From positions 1-47,668 of the forward strand of contig CAYQBA010000009.1 of the NCBI GenBank assembly GCA_964415605.1: a stretch of 47,668 nucleotides of DNA, in the 5' to 3' direction. The notes under the pieces are model-generated. The model saw only the letters and a program-made list of their open reading frames with translations. It was not told where the DNA came from and ran no database searches. The translations under genes and the position numbers were made by a program. Positions 34,738 through 42,506 of the stretch are shown here, one piece after another (position 1 is the stretch's first letter; the number at the start of each line of letters is the position of its first letter). Source of the DNA: UCB3 sp964415605. Its GTDB lineage: Bacteria; Chloroflexota; Anaerolineae; Epilineales; Epilineaceae.

Positions 34738-34837
34738 TGTCCACCGATCATCCGCCGAACGGGCGCCGAACGCCCGCTGGCGAGACCGGCGGACGTGCTG
34801 CCGGCTGGCAAATCGTCGAGAGGAGGGCCCGACCGTG

Positions 34838-35653
34838 ATGCCCGACCGTTGGGTGTCCAAGCGTTTCCGGCGAGCGGTCCTTGGCGCGTGCGCCGTCGGC
34901 CTTTCCGCCTGTGCTTCGGGCGCGCCGAGCGCCGGTGTGTCGGGCGGCGACGCCGTGAACGGCGCAGGCGGGCCGCCGGCCATTTCGGCGGCGACCATCG
35001 CGCCCGCGCCGACGGCCTCGACGGCGGCCGGCACGGCGGTCTCGGCCGCCGCCATCACCGCTTCATCGTCATCGACCGGCACGGTCTCGTCGTCCGCCGC
35101 CGTCTCGTTACCCAACACGGTCGCGTCGACCGGCACGGTATCCTCGACCGCCGCCGTCTCGTCGACCACGACCCCCTCGTCGACCACCGCCCCGGCCGTG
35201 GCCTTGCCGGACTACGGGCCGGCTCCGGAGATCACCAACGACACCTGGCTGAACGCCGACGCCCCGATCCGCTTGGCCGACCTGCGCGGCAAGGTCGTGC
35301 TGATCGAGTTCTGGACGTACGGGTGAATCAACTGCCAGCACGTGATTCCTTCGTTGAGGGAATGGCATGACCGCTACGACCGCGACGCGTTCGCCCTCGT
35401 CAGCATCCACTACCCCGAGTTCCGGCGTGAGCGCGACGTCGCCAACGTCCGGGCCGCGGTCGAGCGCTGGGGCATCCGCTATCCCGTGGCCATCGACAAC
35501 GACGGCGCGGCCTGGGACACCTACGCGCAGTACGCCTGGCCGACGCGCTACCTCGTCGACAGGCGCGGCCGGCTGCGCTATCGGCACGTCGGCGAGGGCG
35601 CGTACGCCGAGACCGAAGCGGCCATCGCGGCGCTGCTGGCGGAAGCCGGCTGA
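34838..35653 (+). CDS. Thioredoxin-like lipoprotein with selenocysteine (U-x-x-C) active site
   Basis: Reading UGA 35324-35326 as Sec joins two frames into one 271-residue protein. A lipoprotein signal ends in LSACA, followed by a Ser/Thr/Ala linker of about 100 residues. A TlpA/AhpC-TSA-type thioredoxin fold follows: APEITNDTWLNADAPI, LRGKVVLIEFWTYG, Sec163, INC (Cys166), then HVIPSLREWHDRY and VSIHYPEFRRE. Homologs usually have FWTYSCINC at this spot, so the UGA replaces the first active-site Cys. The C-terminus has the AWPTRYLVDRRGRLRYRHVGEG strand and cis-proline region. It would act outside the membrane as a thiol oxidoreductase. GAGAGGAGGG precedes ATG 34838. A SECIS-like hairpin follows the UGA, and selD is in the same window. 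Confidence 0.88.
35333..35367 (+). promoter_or_regulatory. Candidate SECIS element of the thioredoxin selenoprotein
   Basis: ATTCCTT (35345-35351) pairs with the segment AGGGAAT (35357-35363) around the loop CGTTG, with one G-U pair. TGCC (35333-35336) can pair with GGCA (35364-35367) below an asymmetric bulge. The apical loop starts 26 bases after the UGA, and its second base is G, as bacterial SECIS elements need. Done by eye. Confidence 0.6.
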
Positions 35654-35668
35654 CGGTCACCCGGCGTG

Positions 35669-36505
35669 ATGGCCGGCATGACGCCCGGCGCGGCGGGGGG
35701 CGCGATTCCCTTCGACCGCCTCCGGGCCGTGGTCCTCGACATGGACGGGACGTTGTGGCGAGGTCGCGAGCCGCTGCCGGGCCTCTCGGCGTGGTTCGCG
35801 TTCCTGGACGCGCGCGGCATCGCGGTCGTCCTGGCGACGAACAACAGCTACTGGCGGCCGTCGCACTACGTCGAGAAGCTGGCGGGCTTCGGGATCGTCG
35901 TCCCGGCCGGGCGGATCCTGACGTCGTCGTTGGCGACCGGCGCGTGGCTGACCCGTCACGTGGCGCCTGGCGCGCGGGCCTACGTCGTCGGCGGCGACGC
36001 GCTGCGCGAGGCGGTGCGCGGGGCGGGGTGCGTGCTGGTGGACGGGCTCGACCCGGCGGCGGACGTGGTGGTGGCGGGCTTCGACATGCACTTCACGTAT
36101 GTCCGGCTGCGCGACGCAGCGCGCCAAATCCTCAATGGGGCCCGCTTCGTCGGCACCAACCCGGACCGGACCTACCCGGCCGAGGACGGCCTGACACCGG
36201 GGGCCGGCAGCTTGCTGGCAGCGATCGAGGCGGCCGCTGGCTGCGCGCCGGTGATCGTCGGCAAGCCCGAGCCGCACTTGTTCGCGGCGGCCTGCGCGAT
36301 CGCGGGCGCCACGTCGGACCGGACGCTGGTGGTCGGCGACCGGCTGGACACCGACATCCTCGGCGCGCGCCGGGCCGGTATGTGGTCGGCGCTGGTGACG
36401 ACGGGCGTCGACGACGCGGATGCGGCGGCGCGGGGGCCGGTGCGGCCGGACGGGGTGTTCGACGGGCTGGACGCGCTGCGGGCGGCGTGGGGGGGTGGGG
36501 GGTGA
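35669..36505 (+). CDS. HAD-superfamily phosphatase, NagD-like (subfamily IIA)
   Basis: The protein of about 278 residues has the HAD motifs in order: nucleophile DMDGTLWRG, motif II TNNSY, motif III lysine in VGKPEPHLF, and motif IV VVGDRLDTDILGARRAGM. The C2-type cap lies between motifs II and III. NagD-like enzymes remove phosphate from nucleotides or sugar phosphates. Three close starts exist (GTG 35666, ATG 35669, ATG 35678); none has a good ribosome site, so it may be coupled to the selenoprotein gene 16 bases upstream. Confidence 0.9.
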   Translation: MAGMTPGAAGGAIPFDRLRAVVLDMDGTLWRGREPLPGLSAWFAFLDARGIAVVLATNNSYWRPSHYVEKLAGFGIVVPAGRILTSSLATGAWLTRHVAPGARAYVVGGDALREAVRGAGCVLVDGLDPAADVVVAGFDMHFTYVRLRDAARQILNGARFVGTNPDRTYPAEDGLTPGAGSLLAAIEAAAGCAPVIVGKPEPHLFAAACAIAGATSDRTLVVGDRLDTDILGARRAGMWSALVTTGVDDADAAARGPVRPDGVFDGLDALRAAWGGGG

Positions 36506-36531
36506 GCGAGTCGGGGAACGTGGCGGCGGAC

Positions 36532-36537
36532 TATACT
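36532..36537 (+). promoter_or_regulatory. -10 box before the HI0074/MNT pair
   Basis: TATACT about 90 bases before ATG 36629, in the gap after the HAD gene. The -35 is weak. It gives the toxin-antitoxin-like pair its own promoter. Confidence 0.45.
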
Positions 36538-36628
36538 CTGAAGCGACATGCCGCGGCCGTGCGGCGTGACCGCGTTCGGATCGCGGGCGGCGAACATGCG
36601 GCTGACCGGCAGGCCGGCGGGGTGATTC

Positions 36629-37045
36629 ATGAGCCAGGACATCCGTTGGGAGCAGCGCTTTCAGAACTTCGACCGATCCGTGAGCTTGCTCCGTGAGCCG
36701 ATGGCGCGCGGCGTTGACCACCTTTCGATGTTGGAAAAGGAGGGCGTGGCCCATCGCTTCGAGCTGTTGGTCGAGTTGGCGTGGAAGACGATGAAGGACT
36801 TCCTGGAGCATGAGGGCGCCGTCATCCAGCCGGTCACGCCGCGAGCGGTCATCAAGGCGGCCTTTGCCGCCGGAATGATCTCGGATGGGCAGGTGTGGAT
36901 CGATATGCTCGACCATCGGAACCTCCTGAGCCACACGTATGATGCGGCGACGTTCGAGCAGGTCATCGTCGCCATCCGCGACCGATATCTCGCCGCCATC
37001 GGCGACCTGCACGCGTGGCTCGTTGGCAGGCGGTCGACGCCGTGA
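36629..37045 (+). CDS. HI0074-family (HEPN-like) partner of a minimal nucleotidyltransferase
   Basis: The 138-residue helical protein has the family pattern RWEQRFQNFDRSVSLLREPM, FELLVELAWKTMKDFLEHEG, and WIDMLDHRNLLSHTYD. HI0074-type proteins form four-helix bundles related to HEPN domains and bind the nucleotidyltransferase encoded next to them. Some HEPN-MNT pairs are toxin-antitoxin systems in which the MNT inactivates the HEPN RNase by adding nucleotides. The HEPN RNase motif RxxxxH is not clearly present (DHRNLLSH is the nearest), so RNase activity is uncertain. Its TGA overlaps the GTG start of the MNT gene. Confidence 0.85.
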   Translation: MSQDIRWEQRFQNFDRSVSLLREPMARGVDHLSMLEKEGVAHRFELLVELAWKTMKDFLEHEGAVIQPVTPRAVIKAAFAAGMISDGQVWIDMLDHRNLLSHTYDAATFEQVIVAIRDRYLAAIGDLHAWLVGRRSTP

Positions 37046-37343
37046 ACGGGCTGGGCTTGACCGAAGTGCAGCTCGACCTGATCCGTGGCGTCCTGGCGCG
37101 ACATCCCGAGGTCACGGGTGCCGTGGTGTTCGGTTCGCGTGCCAAGGGAACGGCGGCGCCGGCGTCCGATGTCGACGTGGCGCTGGAGGGCATCGACGAC
37201 CCGCTGCGGGCGGCGGGAATCGCCGGCGAGCTCGAGGAGCTGCCGCTGCCGTTCGCGTTCGATGTCGTGGCCCTCGCGGCGATCCGACATCTGCCGCTGC
37301 GGGAGCACATCGCGCGGGTGGGGGTGCGGGTGTATGGGGCGGG
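37042..37343 (+). CDS. Minimal nucleotidyltransferase (MNT), 3' end lost in an assembly gap
   Basis: About 100 residues are readable from GTG 37042. The nucleotidyltransferase core is VVFGSRAKG followed by ASDVDVAL, the GS...DxD pattern that binds nucleotide and metal. FAFDVVAL supplies the third acidic residue. The frame ends LREHIARVGVRVYGAG, where family members usually stop within a few residues. It then runs into the N-gap, so only a very short tail should be missing. GTGA overlap with the upstream partner supports a two-gene module. Confidence 0.85.
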
Positions 37344-37450
<107 letters not shown>

Positions 37451-37524
37451 GCGATGCGTTGAACGGTCAGGGGCGACCGTGACAGCCTCGGACAGCCTGG
37501 TATTCGCCCCGACAGGAGGTCTTT

Positions 37525-38938
37525 TCAACGCGGTGCAATCAGAATCTGTCGGCCCCAGTTTTCCAAGGTTCTGACGATCGTCCAGAGCTGCGCAACGGGG
37601 GCAGCGTGCGCAACCCGAAGCCCCAGGGTGTATTGTCGGTGGTCAGGGGGGAGGCAGGGACGGTAGGCAGCCCGTGCGCGGACGTACTCGGTGTCCCATG
37701 AGCCACCACGCGCAATCCGCCAAGCGGTACTTGACAGGTGGCCGTGCTTGGCCTCATAGTCCGTCAAACACCATTCCCACACGTTCCCGCCCATGTCCAG
37801 CACGCCATACGGCGATGCGCCGTGCGGGTACATGCCCACGGGTGAGGTGTGCTGGAGCGCAATGGTCGTATCGTCCCAAAACAGCCTCCGGTACGCGTCC
37901 CAATCACCTGCCACCGCCAACTGCGCCAACCGCCGCCCCGCCTCGCCGTCCATCACGTTCGCGCTCCCGTCGATGTGGGCACCGCCCCATGGGTACTCCC
38001 GCCCGTCTGTCCCGCGCGCCGCCTTCTCCCACTCCGCCGCCGTCGGCAGCCGGATCTCCCGCCCGCCGTCGATCTCGCCTGTCGCGCGCAGACGGGCGGT
38101 CAGCCAGCGGCAGAACGCCACCGCGTCGTACCACGACACGCCCTCGGCGGGCCGATTCGCCAGCTTCCGCTCTTGATCGCCGTGTTCCCGCTGCCGCTCC
38201 GCCAACGCCACCGGCTCCCGCCACCAGCGATCGTTCCGGAACCCGTCCGCGGCGTCGAGAAACGCCTTGAACTGCGCGTATGTCACCGGGTACTTCGCGA
38301 TCTCGAACGCCGGCAGCGTCACCTGCCGGATCGGCTTCTCGTCGTCGTTGGCCTCGCCGCCCATCGTGAACGCTCCCGCCGGCACCGCGCACCATACGAT
38401 GTCCGGCAGGCCATCCGCCCCGGAGCCCCACCCCCGGCCGCAGGTCGCCCAGCGCTGCCAGCTTGTCCCCCGCATCCGAACGCTCGGCAGCGGGGCGGCG
38501 GATGTCCAGCATGACGTCGAGCAGCGCTTGTTGCTCTGCCGTGACCGCCGGGTCAGACACTGGGACCGGGACAAACGGGACAGGGACCGGCGGCGGACCC
38601 GGCTCCTCCAGCAAGGCCGCCAGGCCGTCGGGGTCCTCGTCGAACTCCGGATAGTCCAGCCGAAACCGCGCCCAGGCGGCCCGTGCCAGGGCTAGGCCGA
38701 CCTTGCGCTTGCCCAGCATGCTGACGATGGCGTACTCACCGCGCGCCTCGCGCCTCTGTTCCTCAATCGCCCGCTCGCCCAGGGCCGTCTGCAGCAGATC
38801 GTCGATGGGGACGTACCGCGACGCAAAGCCCCCCGCCTGCAGCTCGCGCAAGAGGAAGATCGCCTTGTCGAAGTCGCGTTCGTCCATGAGCCCCAGGGCT
38901 TCGTCCAGCGAGGCCGCGCTGACGGTCGACTGCGGCAT
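37525..38938 (-). pseudogene. FGE-sulfatase (SUMF1) domain protein, broken by a +1 frameshift
   Basis: The 5' part (38938 to about 38421) encodes a helical linker (SLDEALGLMDERDFDKAIFL, LLQTALGERAIEEQRREA). The 3' part (about 38421 to 37525, next frame) encodes a formylglycine-generating-enzyme-like domain: DIVWCAVPAGAFTMGG, FEIAKYPVTYAQF, EGVSWYDAVAFCRWL, RLPTAAEWEKAARG, GVLDMGGNVWEWC, RIARGGSWD. Removing one base from the CCCC run at 38418-38421 restores LRADGLPDIVW. The region YRPCLPPDHRQYTLGLRVA has only one of the two FGE active-site cysteines, so the domain is probably non-catalytic, as in many defence-type effectors. It likely continues the effector-associated domain gene upstream. A sequencing error is as likely as true decay. 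Confidence 0.75.
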
Positions 38939-39043
38939 CCGAGGCGCGGCGCCGGTGCCCGTGTCCCTGTGGCCGCCGCCCTCTCCCGCCGCATCCGCGG
39001 GGCCGCCCGCCCGGCTGTCCGCGACCGGCCGCGGGCTCTCCTA

Positions 39044-39473
39044 CTCCTGCCGCCGGCGCATCACGACCAACCGCCGGCGCGCCACCGCCGCCCGCGACGC
39101 CACCCCGATCGCGCGCGCCGGCGTCGCCGCCACTGGCCGTGGCATCCCCGCCGTGCTGATACGGTGCCAGCAACCCGTCGACGAACGCCAGCGCATCCGC
39201 TTGCCCCTCGACCTTCTCGCGCAGCACCCGAAGGAGCGACACCAGCGCCGGCTGCCCCGTTTCGCGCTCCGTGCCGAAGTCCTGCAGCACCCGCACCAGC
39301 TCCGCGCTGAAGTCCGCCGCCGTTGCCTCCATGCTCAGCCGCGTCTCGAACCGCCGCAGTCCTGCATCTTCCAGGAGGATGTAGCGCCGGGCGACCGTAC
39401 CCACGTCGCCGTGCGACGCGATCAACGCCAGCAGCCGTCTGCGTTCCGTGTTGGAGAGAGAGATCGAGGCCAT
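39044..39473 (-). pseudogene. Effector-associated domain, probable N-terminus of the FGE protein
   Basis: From ATG 39473 the frame encodes SLSNTERRRLLALIASHGDV, then AGLRRFETRLSMEA, FSAELVRVLQDFG and PALVSLLRVLREKVEG. This helical pattern matches effector-associated domains, the death-domain-like adaptors that link sensors and effectors in multi-part bacterial conflict systems. After LAPYQHGG it becomes a Gly/Ala linker that drifts out of frame. The downstream linker frame is closed by TAG at 39041-39043, so one extra base between about 38950 and 39043 would join the two into a single EAD-linker-FGE protein. If the frames are truly separate, this is a stand-alone EAD protein. Confidence 0.6.
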
Positions 39474-39681
39474 GATGGGGATCACTTGGGACTTGCGTTT
39501 CGCGTTTCTTTCGCAACGTCGGCCATCTCTCCCAGGGCGCTGCCCCGAGCTGACCTGGCCTGAAAATGCCCCTTCGGCGTGAAAACCGTAGACATCGTGT
39601 TCCGCGAACCGATTGTATCGTGGCCGCGCCAAGACGAAACGCGGCACCAGATGCCGGCCGCTCGAGATGTCGGCTGGCCGA

Positions 39682-39840
39682 TCACGTGATGCTGTTGTCC
39701 CACGGCCGACGCCAGGGATCTCCAATGCCGAGGTCGTCAGCCCATTGTCCGAAGATGGCGCACGAAGTGGCGCACGCATCGAGGAGCCGGGCGATCTGCC
39801 CCGCGAACGCCGTGCGATCCTCAGGCTCAGGCGGTCGGAA
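39682..39840 (-). pseudogene. Protein-like remnant without a start codon
   Basis: One minus-strand frame reads PPEPEDRTAFAGQIARLLDA, then CATSCAIFGQWADDLGIG and PWRRPWDNSIT, stop. The composition is that of a real protein but there is no ATG/GTG. A neighbouring minus-strand frame (39852-40047) encodes QAFDLWRMARGVLYRQELAW and also looks coding. Together they may be a decayed gene of 120 or more residues. The family is not recognised. The rest of 39474-40015 holds no other gene. Confidence 0.35.
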
Positions 39841-40015
39841 TCATGATCGATCTACAGCATTCGCCGCGGCGCCGCACACGACACCTCGCCCGGTGGCTTG
39901 CCCCACGCCAGTTCCTGCCGATACAGCACGCCCCGGGCCATTCGCCACAGATCGAACGCCTGCTCCACCCGAACGCCTCCGTTGTTCGGGCACGCGGCCT
40001 GGCCCCAACAGCCCG

Positions 40016-40043
40016 TTGACACGTCCATGCCTGCTGATATACT
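40016..40043 (+). promoter_or_regulatory. Near-consensus sigma-70 promoter of the S74-type gene
   Basis: TTGACA (40016-40021), 16-base spacer, TATACT (40038-40043). This is the best match to a housekeeping promoter in the window. Transcription would start about 45 bases before GTG 40094. Confidence 0.75.
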
Positions 40044-40093
40044 CGCGCCAGAGTCGCTCATCAGCCGATGTTCCCCCAATGAGGAGCCATTCC

Positions 40094-41269
40094 GTGTCGC
40101 GTCCAACCCTCCCCCATCCACCCGTCCCCGCCCGCCTGTCCCTCACCCTCGCCCTTGCCCTGATCCTGTCCCTATCCGCCGCGGCCATCGGCACGGCCCG
40201 CGCGCAATCCGACGCCGTGCCGCCACCACTCCCCGTCCGGCCCGGGCCCGCTGCCGATGCTGGCGTCGGCGCCGACGCCCTGCAGGTCGATCCGAGCTGG
40301 CTGACCACCGGCAACGCCGGCACCACCTCCGGGACCCACTTCCTCGGCACCACCGACAACCAAGCCCTCGACATCCGCGCCAAGAACTTCAGGATCCTGC
40401 GCCTCGAGCCGCCCCCGTCAAGCTTCGTCACCGTCGGCAACATCGTCGGCGGCCACAGCAGCAACAGCGTCGCCTGTTGCGCGCGCGGCGCTACCGTTGC
40501 CGGCGGCGGCGACATTGGGGCCGCCAACAGCGTGTCCGCCAACTTCGGCACCATCGGAGGCGGCCTCGGAAACACCGTGAGCGGCCTCACCGGGTCTATC
40601 ATGGGTGGCCTCAACAACACCGTGTCGGGGCAACGAGGGTCCGTCCTGGGCGGGGAGGGCAACCTGGCTGCCGGCAACCACAGCCTGGCCGGCGGCCGCC
40701 GCGCCAGGGCGAACCACACCGGTGCCCTCGTCCTGGCCGACAGCAACAACTTCGAGTTCACCTCCACCGCCGCCAACGAGCTCAGCGTGCGCGCCGTTGG
40801 CGGCGCGCGCATCGTCTCGGCCATCAACGGCAGCGGCACCCCCACCGCCGGGGTTGTGCTTGCCGCTGGCGGCGGCGCCTGGTCCTCGTTGTCCGACCGG
40901 AACGCCAAGCACGCCTTCGCAGACGTCGATCGGCGCCAACTGCTCCACACCTTGGCCGACGTGCCGATCCAAACCTGGCAGTACAACAGCCAGCCCGACG
41001 GCATCCGCCACATCGGTCCCACGGCGCAGGACTTCCACCGCGCCTTCGGCGTCGGTGAAGACCCGACCCGCATCAGCACCGTCGACGCTGACGGGGTCGC
41101 CCTCGCCGCCGTCCAGGGCCTCTACGACCTTGCCGTGGCGCAGGAGGCCGACCTCCGGCGCTTGACCCGTGAGAACCGCGTCCTCGAAGCGCGCCTCGCC
41201 GACCTCGAGGCCCAGGTCGACCGCCTCGCGCGGCAGGCTCGGGCTGGCGCGACCGCCGACCAGCCGTGA
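40094..41269 (+). CDS. Secreted protein with YadA-head-like repeats and S74 self-cleaving chaperone domain
   Basis: The 391-residue protein has a signal peptide (LSLTLALALILSLSAAAIG). A head region follows with Gly/Asn/Ser repeats (GTIGGGLGNTVSG, SIMGGLNNTVSG, SVLGGEGNLAAGN), as in trimeric YadA-type adhesins. The C-terminus is a Peptidase_S74 intramolecular chaperone: SDRNAKHAFADVD, DVPIQTWQY, IRHIGPTAQDFHRAFG and DADGVALAAVQGLY, then a coiled coil. S74 domains help trimeric phage tail spikes and surface fibres fold and then often cut themselves off. GTG 40094 has GAGGAG seven bases upstream; ATG 40079 is the alternative. A strong promoter lies upstream. Confidence 0.85.
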   Translation: MSRPTLPHPPVPARLSLTLALALILSLSAAAIGTARAQSDAVPPPLPVRPGPAADAGVGADALQVDPSWLTTGNAGTTSGTHFLGTTDNQALDIRAKNFRILRLEPPPSSFVTVGNIVGGHSSNSVACCARGATVAGGGDIGAANSVSANFGTIGGGLGNTVSGLTGSIMGGLNNTVSGQRGSVLGGEGNLAAGNHSLAGGRRARANHTGALVLADSNNFEFTSTAANELSVRAVGGARIVSAINGSGTPTAGVVLAAGGGAWSSLSDRNAKHAFADVDRRQLLHTLADVPIQTWQYNSQPDGIRHIGPTAQDFHRAFGVGEDPTRISTVDADGVALAAVQGLYDLAVAQEADLRRLTRENRVLEARLADLEAQVDRLARQARAGATADQP

Positions 41270-41427
41270 GCCCGTGCGGACGCCGCATCCCGCGTTCGTC
41301 GACTCCGCCGCCGCGCGCAGGCTGCCACGTGAGCCTGCGCGCGTGAACGAGATCATCTGACCCGTCGCCGCCGACTTCAGGGCGAAGCGCAAGCCCATCG
41401 GATCGCAGCCGGCGGGGCCGGGGCATG

Positions 41428-41456
41428 TTGACCCCCGCCCCCGCCGCCCATATACT
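41428..41456 (+). promoter_or_regulatory. Promoter of the DsbA-like gene
   Basis: TTGACC (41428-41433), 17-base spacer, TATACT (41451-41456), about 90 bases before ATG 41550. Same -10 hexamer as the S74 gene. Confidence 0.7.
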
Positions 41457-41549
41457 CCCCGCGGCCGACGTCGCCCGCCTCGCCCCGGCGGCCGTGGATG
41501 CGGACCAGACCACCAACCCTCAAGATCCCTGACGGAGGAAACAGACGAC

Positions 41550-42263
41550 ATGGCACAAAAGCGCAAGCGCCAGGGCGGCGTCTCGTGGGAGCTCATCGGC
41601 ATCGTGGCCGTGCTCGGCGTCTTTGTCGTGGGCATCCTGTACTGGGTGGCCCAGGGCGGGTCGTCCGGCAGCGCCGTGACCCCGCCGTCCGAGGCCGCGC
41701 TCAAGCCCGCGCCCGACATCACCCTCGAGTCCGGCATGACCGATGACGGCCGGCCGTACGTCGGCAAGGCCGACGCGCCCGTGACCGTGATGGAGTTCGC
41801 CGACTTCCAGTGCCCGCACTGCCGCGACTTCTCGCAGATCGACGCCAAGGTTATCAAGACCGACTACGTCGCCAAGGGCGTCGTCAAGCTCGTGTGGGTC
41901 AACTTCCCGTTCCTCGGCGACGAGTCCATCCAGGCCGCCCGCGCCGCCACCTGCGCCGGCGAGCAGGGCAAGTTCTGGGAGATGCACGACTGGCTCTTCG
42001 CCAACCAGGCCGCGGCCAGCAACTCCGGCGGCTTCGCCCCCGCCCGCCTGCAGGAGATGGCCGCCGGCATCGGCCTCGACGCCGAGGCGTTCGGCGCCTG
42101 CCTCGACGACGAGGCCACCGCCGAGCGCGTCAAGGCCGACCGTCAGTTCGGCGACGAGAACGGTGTCGACAGCACCCCGTCGTTCATGATCGGCGACACG
42201 ATGCTCAAGGGCGCGACGCTGCAGTCGCTCCGCGACGCCATCGACGCGGCGGCCGCCCAGTAG
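41550..42263 (+). CDS. Membrane-anchored DsbA-like thiol oxidoreductase
   Basis: The 237-residue protein has a basic start, one membrane helix (about residues 13-33) and an external thioredoxin-4/DsbA domain with the active site DFQCPHCRDF (Cys88, Cys91). The helical insertion ARAATCAGEQGKFWEMHDWL and the cis-proline segment STPSFMIG are typical. It is expected to form or shuffle disulphides in exported proteins, of which this window has many with cysteines. GGAGGAAAC precedes ATG 41550. It could also act as a partner of the selenothioredoxin lipoprotein, though nothing but shared location and chemistry suggests that. Confidence 0.9.
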   Translation: MAQKRKRQGGVSWELIGIVAVLGVFVVGILYWVAQGGSSGSAVTPPSEAALKPAPDITLESGMTDDGRPYVGKADAPVTVMEFADFQCPHCRDFSQIDAKVIKTDYVAKGVVKLVWVNFPFLGDESIQAARAATCAGEQGKFWEMHDWLFANQAAASNSGGFAPARLQEMAAGIGLDAEAFGACLDDEATAERVKADRQFGDENGVDSTPSFMIGDTMLKGATLQSLRDAIDAAAAQ

Positions 42264-42342
42264 CGAGCCGGCGCGGCTGCGACGCAAGGTCGAGCGGCTG
42301 GGACTCGAACGCGAGGTCCTTTCAACACCTGCGGCCAGGTTC

Positions 42343-42368
42343 GCTTGCGCCGATGGCAAGGCGCAAGC
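42343..42368. repeat. Hairpin after the DsbA-like gene
   Basis: GCTTGCGCC pairs with GGCGCAAGC around GATGGCAA, 80 bases after the stop. There is no T-run, so it is only a possible transcript end. The palindrome-like AATTCACGTGATT at 42402-42414 follows, before the next gene. Confidence 0.45.
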
Positions 42369-42506
42369 TCCCGCCCGTATCGTCCCTTTGGATAATCCGT
42401 TAATTCACGTGATTCATGCGGAGCTCCGCCGCACCGGATCTGGCTACCTTAGACGGGCGTGCCACCCGGAACACGATGTGACCTGACGAAAGGATCAGAC
42501 GGCCCC

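Larger units (their letters stand above)
33697..34837. other. 1.1 kb region without a convincing gene
   Basis: Several frames stay open because of high GC, but their translations are Arg/Gly/Pro-rich and featureless. The region holds short repeats: GATCCAGGCT twice near 33930-33960 and AGGCAAGGAACC at 33996-34007 and 34040-34051. The composition suggests a decayed gene or a regulatory and RNA-coding spacer. A weak candidate ORF on the minus strand is listed separately. Confidence 0.5.

Noticed and set aside
38418..38421. Programmed frameshift in the FGE gene
   Set aside because: There is no slippery heptamer with downstream structure, and the region is of poor assembly quality; a sequencing error or mutation is simpler.
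42296..42345. Sequence GGGACTCGAAC resembling a tRNA T-arm
   Set aside because: No acceptor, D or anticodon stem can be built around it on either strand.
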